DNA from: Neobacillus terrae
Lineage (GTDB): Bacteria > Bacillota > Bacilli > Bacillales > Cytobacillaceae
Length of the DNA stretch: 64,000 nucleotides
Reading direction: 5' to 3'
Assembly (NCBI RefSeq): GCF_011393025.1
Contig: NZ_JAAOEO010000002.1
Location: 124,001 to 188,000, forward strand
Below are positions 34,774-43,785 of the stretch, one piece after another. A program made the translations under genes and the position numbers. The stretch's first letter is position 1. Every line of letters begins with the position of its first letter. The notes under the pieces were generated by a model that did not search any database, was not told the DNA's origin, and saw only the letters and a program-made list of their open reading frames with translations.

Positions 34774-34809
34774 AAAACAGGGCTCCCATTGCGGAAGCCC
34801 TGTTTTTTT
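34774..34809. terminator. Terminator of SR1, facing speA
   Basis: AAAACAGGGCT/AGCCCTGTTTT stem with a short interrupted loop and seven T's. It also serves the convergent speA. Confidence 0.88.
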
Positions 34810-34835
34810 AGCGAACGACACTTTTGCTTATTGAA

Positions 34836-36308
34836 TTATCGTATGGCTTTGTATTCTTTAATTACATGTATCATTTTAAGCTCATCATCTTCAGGCCCCT
34901 GGACCGGAAGCCCTACTTCAAGGTTTTTCTTAATATAATGTAAATTTTCCTTTGTAATGATTTCACCCGGGATAAAAATTGGAATTCCTGGAGGGTATAC
35001 CATTACAAACTCCGCAATAATACGTCCTTCAGATTCTGCAAAAGGTATAATCTCTGTTTCCGCATAGAATGCATCTCTTGGTGTGAGTGCCAGAACAGGA
35101 ATATCAGGGAGTAGAACCTGAAGGGGAGCAACCTTCTCAGCCCGATGGGCACATTCATCTTCAAGTGCTTTTAATGCCTCTACCAGGATATCTCCCTCGC
35201 GGTCAGTATCACCTAAAGTGATAATACAAAGAATATTGTAAATATCCGATAATTCCACTTCAATATTAAACTTTTCACGAAGCCAATTTTCCACTTCATA
35301 ACCAGTGAGACCCAGATCCTTAACTGAAATAATTAATTTGGTTGGATCATAGTCGAAAGCAGCTTTTGAACCCAAAATTTCTTCACCAACACAATAAATA
35401 TGTTCGAATTCATTGATTCGTTTTCTTATTGACTGTGCCAAATTTATTGTTTTGTCAATCAGCTTACGGCCTTCTGTTGCGAGTCTTCTTCTTGCTACAT
35501 CTAATGAGGCTAAGAGAAGGTAGGAAGTAGAAGTGGTTGTCAGCATGCTTAAAATGGACTGAACGCGATTTGCTGAGACTAGGCCTTCTCGAACATTTAA
35601 AATCGAGCTTTGAGTCATGGATCCGCCTAGTTTATGAACACTCGTTGCTGCCATATCTGCACCTGCCTGCATGGCTGACAATGGAAGATCCTCATGGAAA
35701 TGAATGTGCACCCCGTGTGCCTCATCAACCAAAACAGGAACACTGTAGGAGTGTGCAATTTCAACTATCTTCCTAAGATCGGCTGAAACACCGAAATAAG
35801 TTGGATTAATAACAAGTACCCCTTTAGCATCAGGATGTTGTGAAAGAGCCTTCTCTACAGCATCTGTTGTAATTCCATGAGAAATACCAAGCTCCACATC
35901 AATCGCCGGATGAATGAAGACTGGGATTGCCCCTGAAAAAACAATGGCTGACATTACTGATTTATGAACATTTCTTGGGACAATAATTTTGTCCCCAGGT
36001 CCGCAGACAGCCATTACCATGGTCATGATAGCGCCGCTTGTTCCCTGTACCGAAAAAAATGTATGATCTGCCCCAAAAGCTTCAGCAGCAAGGTCCTGAG
36101 CTTTTTTTATTATCCCTTTTGGGGAATGCAGGTCATCCAATGGGCCAATATTAATTAAATCGATTGAAAGGGCATTATCACCAATAAAATTACGGAATTC
36201 AGGATCAATTCCTGCTCCTTTTTTATGTCCGGGTATGTGAAATTGTACCGGTTCTTTTTTCGCATGTTCAACTAATCCGCTAAATAACGGTGTTTCAAAT
36301 TGTGACAA
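34836..36308 (-). CDS. speA: Arginine decarboxylase
   Basis: 490 residues, the B. subtilis SpeA length, if started at TTG 36308 (AGAGGTGTG ten bases upstream); 17 further in-frame codons upstream are not supported by homology. It is a PLP-dependent class-I Orn/Lys/Arg decarboxylase of fold type I. The N-terminal QFHIPGHKKG is followed by the PLP Lys in ATSVHKLGGSMTQSS and the C-terminal YPPGIPIFIPGE. It converts arginine to agmatine for polyamine synthesis. It lies beside SR1, whose B. subtilis target AhrC controls arginine catabolism. Confidence 0.94.
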   Translation of the reverse strand: MSQFETPLFSGLVEHAKKEPVQFHIPGHKKGAGIDPEFRNFIGDNALSIDLINIGPLDDLHSPKGIIKKAQDLAAEAFGADHTFFSVQGTSGAIMTMVMAVCGPGDKIIVPRNVHKSVMSAIVFSGAIPVFIHPAIDVELGISHGITTDAVEKALSQHPDAKGVLVINPTYFGVSADLRKIVEIAHSYSVPVLVDEAHGVHIHFHEDLPLSAMQAGADMAATSVHKLGGSMTQSSILNVREGLVSANRVQSILSMLTTTSTSYLLLASLDVARRRLATEGRKLIDKTINLAQSIRKRINEFEHIYCVGEEILGSKAAFDYDPTKLIISVKDLGLTGYEVENWLREKFNIEVELSDIYNILCIITLGDTDREGDILVEALKALEDECAHRAEKVAPLQVLLPDIPVLALTPRDAFYAETEIIPFAESEGRIIAEFVMVYPPGIPIFIPGEIITKENLHYIKKNLEVGLPVQGPEDDELKMIHVIKEYKAIR

Positions 36309-36509
36309 TATAGCTTCACACCTCTTTACATCAAATTGCAATTCATAATAAAAAGTCATAAAACAAATGAATTATAGCATTATTAGCTTTCATTGCATAG
36401 AAATATGTTACTTTGTTAACCTGTGTCGATTTTAGTTTTTCTTCTTAAAAGGAAATTTAACCTTGAAAGACGAAATTACAGTAAACCACTAGTTAGCAGG
36501 AGGAGAAAT

Positions 36510-37472
36510 ATGAACTGGAATACAAGAGTAACAGAACTTTTAAACATTAAATATCCAATTATTCAAGGGGGGCTTGCCCATCTTGCCTATTCGGAGCTTG
36601 CAGCTGCTGTTTCAATTGCAGGCGGATTAGGCCAAATTACGGCAATGTCTCTTAATGAACCGGCAGAACTACGGGAAGAAATCAGGAAAGTAAGAAAATT
36701 GACAGACAAGCCTTTTGGGGTTAATTTTGCCATTGGCCAGCACGGAAGGCCATTTGAGGACTTTGTTAATATTGCCGTAGAGGAAAAAGTTCCAGTCATT
36801 TCAATGACAGGAGGCAATCCTGCACCAGTATTTGACTTGCTTAAAGGAAGTAAGGCAAAAAAATTAGTTTTGGTTGCCGCGAGAAGGCAGGCAATAAAGG
36901 CGGAGCAATTAGGAGCAGATGCGGTAATGGTTGTAGGTCAGGAAGGTGGTGGACATCTGGGAAAAGATGATATTGGGACAATGGTTCTTATACCAAGAGT
37001 AGTTGATTCCGTTTCTATTCCTGTAATAGCTTCAGGAGGCATTGGGGATGGCAGAGGTTTAATGGCTTCACTTGCACTGGGTGCAGAAGGAATTGAGATG
37101 GGTACCAGATTTATTGCTACCAAAGAATGCGTTCATGCCAGCGAGGTCTATAAAAAACTTCTTATTGAAGGTACTGAGTCAGATACCACTATTATAAAAC
37201 GATCTTTAGGGGCTCCAGCCAGGGCGATTGCCAGCCAATGGACGAATAAAATCCTCGAGCTTGAAAGCGAAAACCGTGGTTATGAAGAATTAAAGGACTA
37301 TGTTAGCGGGAAAGCCAATAAAAAATTAATTTATGAAGGCAGTTTAGATGAAGGCTTTGGATGGGCTGGCCAGGTTATGGGATTAATAAATGATATTCCC
37401 AGTGTCGCTGAACTGTTTCAAAGAACTATAGGAGAAGCGGAGAGAATCAGAGGCAAATGGGGGAATAGGTAA
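36510..37472 (+). CDS. Nitronate monooxygenase / FabK-like flavoprotein
   Basis: 320 residues, an FMN TIM-barrel of the 2-nitropropane dioxygenase family: IIQGGLAHLAYSELAAAVS at the N-terminus, then GGGHLGKDD, PVIASGGIGDGRGL and GTRFIAT, which bind FMN. Members are nitronate monooxygenases or enoyl-ACP reductases (FabK); these motifs alone do not decide between them, and no fatty-acid genes adjoin. AGGAGGAGA sets the start at ATG 36510; upstream in-frame codons from 36423 are not supported. Confidence 0.84.
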   Translation: MNWNTRVTELLNIKYPIIQGGLAHLAYSELAAAVSIAGGLGQITAMSLNEPAELREEIRKVRKLTDKPFGVNFAIGQHGRPFEDFVNIAVEEKVPVISMTGGNPAPVFDLLKGSKAKKLVLVAARRQAIKAEQLGADAVMVVGQEGGGHLGKDDIGTMVLIPRVVDSVSIPVIASGGIGDGRGLMASLALGAEGIEMGTRFIATKECVHASEVYKKLLIEGTESDTTIIKRSLGAPARAIASQWTNKILELESENRGYEELKDYVSGKANKKLIYEGSLDEGFGWAGQVMGLINDIPSVAELFQRTIGEAERIRGKWGNR

Positions 37473-37532
37473 ATTGAAATTAGGACTAAAAATCAGTAAA
37501 ATGGTTTCATTGACTGAAAGCAGGTGAACAGA

Positions 37533-37808
37533 ATGGAATATCAATACCCTATTGATTATCATTGGTCTACAGATGAAATAGTGGATGTAATCAAATTTTA
37601 CGAAAGCATCGAGAAAGCCTACGAAAAAGGTGTTGGCAGAGAAGATCTAATGGCAGCATACAGAAGGTTCAAGGAAATTGTTCCTGGGAAATCGGAGGAA
37701 AAAAAGCTTTGCGGTGAATTTGAAGACATTAGTGGGTACTCTCCGTATCGAACAGTAAAAAAAGCTAAGGAAGCCTCTTCAAACGAGAAAATTATAATGC
37801 GAAACTAA
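37533..37808 (+). CDS. yktA: UPF0223 protein YktA
   Basis: 91 residues, helical: [20 protein letters not shown], then [24 protein letters not shown], typical of UPF0223. Its function is unknown. AGGTGAA is the ribosome site and ATG 37533 the start; a GTG inside that site is in frame but unlikely. It keeps the speA-yktA-yktB order of B. subtilis. Confidence 0.87.
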   Translation: MEYQYPIDYHWSTDEIVDVIKFYESIEKAYEKGVGREDLMAAYRRFKEIVPGKSEEKKLCGEFEDISGYSPYRTVKKAKEASSNEKIIMRN

Positions 37809-37825
37809 AAATATTTATTACAAAA

Positions 37826-37860
37826 GAAGCTCCCTGGTAAATTTCAAGGGAGCTTTTCTA
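37826..37860 (+). terminator. Terminator of yktA
   Basis: AAGCTCCCT/AGGGAGCTT stem followed by TTCTATTT. Confidence 0.8.
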
Positions 37861-37963
37861 TTTAGATAAAACGCAAAGTCTGTACCATTAGTATCTGCCT
37901 AATAATTTGCCAGTATTTATATAAGATAGAAAGTTTCTATTTCAATCCCTTGCTATTTAAGGT

Positions 37964-38584
37964 TTATGACAATTTATATAGGGGTAATAATTTTCTAAAC
38001 ACATTATCAATTTCCTTGAGCAGCAAAGATGGGCCCATCTTAACAACTTCATCCCGGTCAATTTGCAAACCACAAAGAATCTCAGCTTTTTTGACCGTTT
38101 TCAAGCGTTTAAAAAGGGCAGCTAAGTCTTCTTTTGATAGCTCGCTGTGCTTCACAGCTCCAGGCTTTGTATGATCGCTAGACCAGGAAAAGCGGCCCGG
38201 TATCTTTGAATATAAGCTATCAATGTGTTTCTCAAAAGCTTCGCCGATTTTCTCCTTTTGTGGAGACTCATAAATGACTGCAAACCATATAAATAAATGA
38301 GTTTCCCAAAGGCCGATTTGGAAATGCGGAAGCATCTTATATCCGCGTGGATTATTCGCAAATGCAACCCAGGTGTCTTTAGGAGGATTAACTGTACGAC
38401 GTGCATGTTTAGCAACATGAACGAACATTTCATCGCCAGCCATTACGGATAAAACAGGTCCGAAGGTATCACCTAAACTTTCAAGCTTGGGACGAATTTT
38501 TCCCTTAATTGCATCCATTCTGGCGTCTAATCCATCTATAGTAAAAACATCGAAATCATCATGAGTAAAACCTGTAAAATCCAT
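37964..38584 (-). CDS. yktB: UPF0637 (DUF1054) protein YktB
   Basis: 206 residues. Recognisable as YktB: FTHDDFDVFTIDGLDARMDA, SVMAGDEMFVHVAKHARRTV, FQIGLWETHLFIWFAVIYES. Alpha/beta fold, function unknown. GGAGGACAAG precedes the ATG. Confidence 0.9.
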   Translation of the reverse strand: MDFTGFTHDDFDVFTIDGLDARMDAIKGKIRPKLESLGDTFGPVLSVMAGDEMFVHVAKHARRTVNPPKDTWVAFANNPRGYKMLPHFQIGLWETHLFIWFAVIYESPQKEKIGEAFEKHIDSLYSKIPGRFSWSSDHTKPGAVKHSELSKEDLAALFKRLKTVKKAEILCGLQIDRDEVVKMGPSLLLKEIDNVFRKLLPLYKLS

Positions 38585-38767
38585 CTTGTCCTCCTGTATT
38601 CGAATTTCATCATTATTTTAGCATAATACAGGACCAACAAGAAATTTTGAAGCATTCAAAGAAATTGGGTAAAAACACAAATTAGTTGCAACCTGGGAGG
38701 GTTGCTCATACTATAATAGTAAAAAATCTGAAAAATCAGATTGAAAACTAGGAAAGGGTGCATTTAA

Positions 38768-38962
38768 ATGAAACAATTAATTAGTTCAACCAGAAAGAAA
38801 GCAGTGGAGAAAGAAAGGACAACGATTTTACGATTAGAGATGGACTATGAGCTGGCAACATTATTCGAAGCAATGAACGAAAATAATGAAGAACAAAAGA
38901 AAAGCTGCAAGCAAAGGCTGGAAAGAATCAGACAGGAACTTCTGAGGTTAAAAGCCCTTTAA
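38768..38962 (+). CDS. ykzI: YkzI-like small charged helical protein
   Basis: 64 residues, nearly all charged helix (RKKAVEKERTTILRLEMDYE, then NEEQKKSCKQRLERIRQELL), possibly coiled-coil. B. subtilis has ykzI at this place between yktB and suhB, with a similar size; the name rests mainly on synteny. AAAGGGTG precedes the ATG. Confidence 0.72.
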   Translation: MKQLISSTRKKAVEKERTTILRLEMDYELATLFEAMNENNEEQKKSCKQRLERIRQELLRLKAL

Positions 38963-39300
38963 TATAAAATATTAATATAGGCTCCGCCTTCTTCCAGGAT
39001 AAAATGGGGCTAAGGGGATTCTGGATTAACATGAATAGAAGTAAACTAGGACACTGTCCATCATAAAACGAACTCTTGCTGATCATCGAGAGTTCGTTTA
39101 TTATTTTTAGATTTTATTTTTTTCCGGTTTTCTCCAATTCCTTAAATAAAAATGTCGCTTTTTTCATTGCAAGAAAGTAAAAATAAATTAAGCAGGGTAG
39201 TATAAAATTTGCCGGGATTATATATTTTTAATAAGCTAAAAATAGACAGTAGCAAATGTTTTTTACATAAAAAGATATAAGAACAAGTGGAGGGCTGGAA
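38963..39300. other. ykzI-suhB gap
   Basis: Apart from the terminator at 39066-39108 and an A/T-rich stretch before suhB, I see no gene or known element here. Confidence 0.5.
39066..39108 (+). terminator. Terminator between ykzI and suhB
   Basis: AAACGAACTCT/AGAGTTCGTTT stem with TTATTTTT behind it. Confidence 0.82.
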
Positions 39301-40119
39301 ATGAATTGGGATAATATTGATACACATGCTAAAAACTGGGTAAAGGAAGCTGGAGAAAAAATTCGTTCTTCCTTTGATAAAACATTAGATATCAGAACGA
39401 AGTCCAACCCAAACGATCTTGTTACTAATATAGATCAGGAAATTGAACAATTTTTTATTAAAAAAGTCAGGGAAACTTTTCCGGAACATAAGATCCTTGG
39501 TGAAGAGGGTTTTGGAGATAAATTTGAATCACTCGATGGAATTGTATGGATCATTGATCCAATTGATGGTACTATGAATTTCGTTCATCAGCAAAGAAAT
39601 TTTGCTATTTCTCTGGGTGTATATGAAAATGGCGTTGGCAAAATTGGCATGATTTATGATGTTGTTCATGATGAGCTTTATCATGCTATGAGTGGACAGG
39701 GTGCTTACATGAATGGTGAAAAGCTTCCGGTAAGTGAAGACAGAACCGTTAAAGAAGCGATTATCGCCCTGAATGCGACATGGGTTATGGAAAACCGGAG
39801 AATAGACCATAATCTTCTTATCCCGCTTGCCAGAGAAGTACGGGGGACCAGATCTTATGGATCTGCTGCTTTGGAATTGGTTTTTGTAGCAACAGGAAGG
39901 CTTGATGCTTATATTTCACTTCGTCTCGCACCGTGGGATGTTGCAGGCGGGGCTGTCATAGTGGAAGAACTTGGAGGCAAGGTAACCAACATGCGGGGCG
40001 AAAAACTTGATTTCCTAACTCAGGATACCTTGCTTGTTGCCAGGCCAGGCCTGCACGAAACCATTCTAAGGGACTATCTTATGAATGGGCAATGGGAAAA
40101 AAACTCGGACTCTGAATGA
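39301..40119 (+). CDS. suhB: Inositol-1-monophosphatase family protein
   Basis: 272 residues with the metal-binding motifs of the IMPase family: GEEGFGD (Glu near 67), DPIDGTMNFVH (near 87-97) and WDVAGGAVIVEELGG (near 208). It dephosphorylates inositol-1-phosphate or a related substrate with Mg2+; B. subtilis YktC is the counterpart. GTGGAGGG precedes the ATG. Confidence 0.92.
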   Translation: MNWDNIDTHAKNWVKEAGEKIRSSFDKTLDIRTKSNPNDLVTNIDQEIEQFFIKKVRETFPEHKILGEEGFGDKFESLDGIVWIIDPIDGTMNFVHQQRNFAISLGVYENGVGKIGMIYDVVHDELYHAMSGQGAYMNGEKLPVSEDRTVKEAIIALNATWVMENRRIDHNLLIPLAREVRGTRSYGSAALELVFVATGRLDAYISLRLAPWDVAGGAVIVEELGGKVTNMRGEKLDFLTQDTLLVARPGLHETILRDYLMNGQWEKNSDSE

Positions 40120-40155
40120 GGAACAAATACCTTTTCCTTCAACAATCATATTTCC

Positions 40156-40197
40156 AAAAAAGCTGCCAAAAACTAAAGGTTTTGGCAGCTTTCTTTA
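40156..40197. terminator. Bidirectional terminator suhB / ylaF
   Basis: AAAGCTGCCAAAA/TTTTGGCAGCTTT stem with A- and T-tracts. Confidence 0.88.
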
Positions 40198-40227
40198 TTA
40201 TCCTGAAAAGGACAGGTTATCATTTTC

Positions 40228-40413
40228 TTATAATTGTCCATTTTCCCTCAATTTCTTCTTTGTTTTAAAACCAAATCCCATAATTAGAATCAAAGCTATA
40301 ATACAGCCGATTCCACCTAGGATGCTTTTTTCTGCTATTGCAACACCTATACCCATAATTGCACAAGCTGCTAAAATTGCAAACGCGAGCATATTCCATT
40401 TAATTTGTTTCAT
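40228..40413 (-). CDS. ylaF: YlaF-like membrane protein
   Basis: 61 residues, two membrane spans (about 5-24 and 29-47) and a basic tail KTKKKLRENGQL. AAGGGG nine bases upstream supports ATG 40413; ATGs further upstream overlap the ribosome site. B. subtilis YlaF, of the same size, sits in the same place next to typA on the opposite strand. Confidence 0.82.
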   Translation of the reverse strand: MKQIKWNMLAFAILAACAIMGIGVAIAEKSILGGIGCIIALILIMGFGFKTKKKLRENGQL

Positions 40414-40537
40414 ATTAGACATCCCCTTAAAAAAATGCTTTAACGCAAAATAAGGCAAACCAAAAATTTCTAAAAAAATTTTGCTTTCATTAATTTCTAT
40501 TGTACAATAAAATGATTTTAGGTTTCTACTGTAAATA

Positions 40538-40546
40538 TGGTATAAT
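40538..40546 (+). promoter_or_regulatory. Extended -10 promoter of typA
   Basis: TGGTATAAT: a perfect TATAAT with the upstream TG of extended -10 promoters. It lies about 75 bases before the typA start. Confidence 0.65.
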
Positions 40547-40620
40547 GTTTTAGTTGTGAATGGGAAGCTTAAAAAATAAGGTTATAACCATTTCATATAT
40601 AAAAGGTAGGAGTGACATTT

Positions 40621-42450
40621 TTGAATATTAGAGAAGGTATACGTAACATCGCGATTATCGCCCACGTTGACCACGGAAAAACAACTTTGGTGGACCAATT
40701 ATTGAAGCAATCTGGAACTTTCCGTTTGAATGAGCATGTTGAAGAGCGTGCCATGGATTCAAACGATTTGGAAAGGGAACGCGGAATCACAATTTTGGCT
40801 AAAAATACAGCCATTCAATATAAGGATACAAGAATTAACATTCTTGACACACCGGGACACGCTGACTTTGGCGGCGAGGTAGAACGTATCATGAAAATGG
40901 TTGACGGTGTTCTTTTAGTAGTAGACGCATATGAAGGATGTATGCCGCAAACACGTTTCGTTTTAAAGAAAGCATTGGAACAAAACTTAACTCCAATTGT
41001 TGTTGTAAATAAAATCGACCGTGACTTTGCACGTCCTGCAGAAGTTATTGATGAAGTAATTGACTTATTCATTGAACTTGATGCAACAGAAGAGCAGCTT
41101 GAATTCCCTGTTATATATGCATCAGCAATCAATGGAACTGCTAGTACAAGTCCCGAAAAACAGGACGAAAACATGCAGTCATTATACGAAGCTATCGTTG
41201 AGCACATTCCTGCTCCTATCGATAACCGTGAAGAGCCGCTTCAATTCCAGGTTGCATTGCTTGATTATAATGATTATGTTGGACGTATTGGTATTGGCCG
41301 TGTTTTCCGCGGTACTATGAAGGTTGGCCAGCAGGTTGCATTAATGAAACTTGATGGTTCTGTAAAACAGTTCCGTGTGACTAAGATATTCGGTTTCTTC
41401 GGGTTGAAGCGCCAGGAAATCGAAGAAGCTGTGGCTGGAGATTTAATTGCCGTATCTGGAATGGAAGATATTAATGTTGGGGAAACAGTTTGCCCAGTTG
41501 AGCATCAGGATGCACTTCCGGTTCTTAGAATTGATGAGCCTACACTGCAAATGACATTCCTCGTTAATAACAGTCCGTTTGCTGGCAGAGAAGGCAAATA
41601 CCTAACTTCAAGGAAGATTGAAGAAAGACTTCGTGCACAGCTGCAAACTGATGTCAGCTTGCGTGTAGAAAATACAGACTCTCCAGATGCTTGGATTGTT
41701 TCTGGCCGAGGAGAACTTCATTTATCCATTCTTATTGAAAACATGCGCCGCGAAGGCTATGAACTTCAAGTTTCAAAGCCAGAGGTTATTGTTAAAGATG
41801 TTGATGGAGTCCGTTGTGAGCCTGTAGAAAGAGTTCAAATTGATGTTCCTGAAGAGCATACTGGTGCAGTAATGGAATCAATCGGTGCCCGAAAAGGTGA
41901 GATGATTGATATGATCAATAATGGTTCAGGACAAGTTCGCCTGATATTTAATGTTCCGGCACGCGGATTGATTGGATATACGACTGAATTTTTAACAATG
42001 ACCCGTGGATATGGAATTATCAACCATACATTTGACAGCTACCAGCCAATGGCACAGGGACAAGTTGGTGGAAGACGTGAAGGTGTACTTGTTTCTATGG
42101 AATCCGGTAAAGCTTCTACGTACGGCATCATGCAGGTTGAGGACCGTGGGACTATATTTGTTGAACCAGGAACTGAAATATACGAAGGCATGATTGTCGG
42201 ACAACACACTCGTGAAAACGACATTACAGTTAATATCACGAAGGTGAAGCAGGCAACAAATGTCCGTTCAGCAAACAAAGACCAAACTTCGGTCATTAAA
42301 AAACCTCGCATTATGACACTTGAAGAATCGCTTGAATATCTAAATGAAGATGAGTATTGTGAAGTAACTCCGGAGTCAATCCGTCTGCGCAAGAAAATCC
42401 TTGATAAAAATGAACGTGAAAGAATGTCTAAAAAGAAAAAGTTTGCTTAA
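40621..42450 (+). CDS. typA: Ribosome-associated GTPase TypA/BipA
   Basis: 609 residues. Translation-factor GTPase: P-loop AHVDHGKT, switch region RERGITI, DTPGHADFGGEVERI, NKID and SAINGTA; then EF-G-like domains II, III and V and the BipA-specific C-terminal domain. It binds ribosomes and helps 50S assembly at low temperature or stress. TAGGAG eight bases before TTG 40621 makes that the start. Confidence 0.96.
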   Translation: MNIREGIRNIAIIAHVDHGKTTLVDQLLKQSGTFRLNEHVEERAMDSNDLERERGITILAKNTAIQYKDTRINILDTPGHADFGGEVERIMKMVDGVLLVVDAYEGCMPQTRFVLKKALEQNLTPIVVVNKIDRDFARPAEVIDEVIDLFIELDATEEQLEFPVIYASAINGTASTSPEKQDENMQSLYEAIVEHIPAPIDNREEPLQFQVALLDYNDYVGRIGIGRVFRGTMKVGQQVALMKLDGSVKQFRVTKIFGFFGLKRQEIEEAVAGDLIAVSGMEDINVGETVCPVEHQDALPVLRIDEPTLQMTFLVNNSPFAGREGKYLTSRKIEERLRAQLQTDVSLRVENTDSPDAWIVSGRGELHLSILIENMRREGYELQVSKPEVIVKDVDGVRCEPVERVQIDVPEEHTGAVMESIGARKGEMIDMINNGSGQVRLIFNVPARGLIGYTTEFLTMTRGYGIINHTFDSYQPMAQGQVGGRREGVLVSMESGKASTYGIMQVEDRGTIFVEPGTEIYEGMIVGQHTRENDITVNITKVKQATNVRSANKDQTSVIKKPRIMTLEESLEYLNEDEYCEVTPESIRLRKKILDKNERERMSKKKKFA

Positions 42451-42480
42451 ACGAATTAATCCCAAGGGAGGTTTGCGAAA

Positions 42481-42795
42481 ATGAATGTGACAGAACATCT
42501 GTCTTTTTTCGCCGCGCTCTATCGTGTAGAGGAACAGCCAGAAATAGGAATGTGGCTTCTATATCTAACTATTGTGGCTCTTTCGATCGTTGTGTACAAG
42601 CTGGGGTTTGCAAAGAAACTGCCAGTGGGACAATCGATTATCATCTATATATTCCTGATTTTAGGCTGTACCCTCTTTACCTTTCTAGGAATTTTCCTTC
42701 CAATCGGGGAAGGCCTTGTAGTCGCAGCTGCAATCCTTATTATTTATAAGATTCGGCTGCATCAGCAGAAAAAACAGCAGGCTGAAGCCAAGTAA
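42481..42795 (+). CDS. ylaH: YlaH-like membrane protein
   Basis: 104 residues: a polar start, spans near 22-40, 48-67 and 70-87, and a basic/Gln-rich tail ([13 protein letters not shown]). Length and position after typA match B. subtilis YlaH. AAGGGAGG precedes the ATG by eight bases. It is probably co-transcribed with typA. Confidence 0.85.
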   Translation: MNVTEHLSFFAALYRVEEQPEIGMWLLYLTIVALSIVVYKLGFAKKLPVGQSIIIYIFLILGCTLFTFLGIFLPIGEGLVVAAAILIIYKIRLHQQKKQQAEAK

Positions 42796-42808
42796 CGGAG
42801 GGACCTAA

Positions 42809-43099
42809 ATGAAATCAGTTCAGGATGCTCTTTATAATTGGCTGACCATTAGAGCTGTAGTTGACGCCCGCCCGGAAGATACTGCAGCAATAGAAACAGA
42901 AAAAATGTTCTCGGATATATTAAAAAACCAGCATGGAGTCACTGACATTGCAATAAAAAGAGATGAATCCATGTACGAGGTTTCATATAAACAAAATGGT
43001 GAAAGTAAATCTACACGCTTCCCAACAGAGCTAATTGAAGTTCTTTTAAACCAGATTAACCTTGAGCCTGAAAAATACGAAAATTATCCTGACGAATAA
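42809..43099 (+). CDS. Small cytosolic protein of unknown function
   Basis: 96 residues, mixed alpha/beta, acidic end. It begins MKSVQDALYNWLTIRAVVDA and has a strand pair YEVSYKQNGESKSTRFP. ACGGAGGGA is a strong ribosome site, 13 bases after ylaH, so it is the third gene of the typA transcript. The family is not recognised; it is not in the B. subtilis order I recall. Confidence 0.72.
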   Translation: MKSVQDALYNWLTIRAVVDARPEDTAAIETEKMFSDILKNQHGVTDIAIKRDESMYEVSYKQNGESKSTRFPTELIEVLLNQINLEPEKYENYPDE

Positions 43100-43102
43100 A
43101 AA

Positions 43103-43138
43103 ATACCCTCTGCCCAAAAGGCGGAGGGTATTTTTTTA
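43103..43138 (+). terminator. Terminator of the typA-ylaH transcript
   Basis: TACCCTCtGCC/GGCgGAGGGTA stem followed by TTTTTTT. Confidence 0.9.
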
Positions 43139-43409
43139 GTACGGAAAGGATCATCAAGGCTATGAACGACCAAAGTTGGATTAGTTCTACCCTCATGATC
43201 ATTTAACAGACTGAAAGGCTGAAATATATTCTGGAATACAAAAGGTCTTTGGATCAACAAAGCCCCATAACCAATGGCGAAGAGGGCTTTTTGTGATAGG
43301 TAATGTGTTCCTGAGCTGATGCTGAACCCTAGAATCTAGGGTTCGGCTTAACGAAAAGCAGTATCCGGTATTCCAATCAGTAAGTTCATTACGTTTATCA
43401 GGCACTTTC
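43139..43409. other. Non-coding block with two dyads
   Basis: ACAAAGCCC pairs with GGGCTTTTTGT (about 43257-43293). A perfect palindrome with arms GAACCCTAGA and TCTAGGGTTC around one A lies at 43324-43344; its stem extends by three more pairs if G-T is allowed. There is no T-tract after it. A 122-codon frame on the minus strand overlaps ylaI and is not coding. Confidence 0.55.
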
Positions 43410-43610
43410 CTACCATTCGTCTTCTTCTGATTTGGAGCGGTATAGCCTGAAATTTCCTGTATCGATTCTTTCCTGAGTTTTTTCAGAAATTCTATCATGA
43501 CAGTCCGAACACATATATGTATGAATAGGCCTGTTGCGAAGTCTTTTGGCCACCAGTGTTTCATCATTAATCGATTCGATTTTATCGCAAATTACACATT
43601 TGACTCTCAT
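43410..43610 (-). CDS. ylaI: YlaI-type zinc-binding protein (DUF2197)
   Basis: 66 residues. Two CxxC knuckles (VKCVICDKIE and YMCSDCHDRI) around the invariant AKRLRNRPIHTYMC, as in B. subtilis YlaI. Probably a structural zinc site; role unknown. AGGTG precedes the ATG. Confidence 0.9.
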   Translation of the reverse strand: MRVKCVICDKIESINDETLVAKRLRNRPIHTYMCSDCHDRISEKTQERIDTGNFRLYRSKSEEDEW

Positions 43611-43785
43611 TTTAACACCTCAATGTCTTTTAACGACAATTATTTTATGAATAATTTATATAATAGTATATCATACCGAATTTTGGATGGTTAGCCATTT
43701 CCGTTTAAGTTGATGAAAATTAGGTATAGTAGTAATATGAGTATAGAATTTTCAGAAGAGCTTAAAAGCAAAAGGAGTTGGGAAG

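Larger units (their letters stand above)
34573..34809 (+). ncRNA. sr1: Dual-function regulatory RNA SR1
   Basis: An autonomous unit of about 237 bases, between pdhD and speA as in B. subtilis, with its own promoter and a strong terminator. In B. subtilis SR1 (205 bases) base-pairs with ahrC mRNA, for the arginine-catabolism activator, and encodes the SR1P peptide. The reading frame here is clearly SR1P, so the RNA identity rests on peptide plus synteny; the base-pairing regions were not checked. The 5' end is estimated from the -10. Confidence 0.85.

Noticed and set aside
40085..40453. A 122-codon plus-strand frame over ylaF
   Set aside because: Antisense to ylaF and passing through the suhB terminator; no ribosome site.
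43199..43567. A 122-codon minus-strand frame overlapping ylaI
   Set aside because: It overlaps the well-conserved ylaI in another frame and reads through palindromes and hairpins; no ribosome site.
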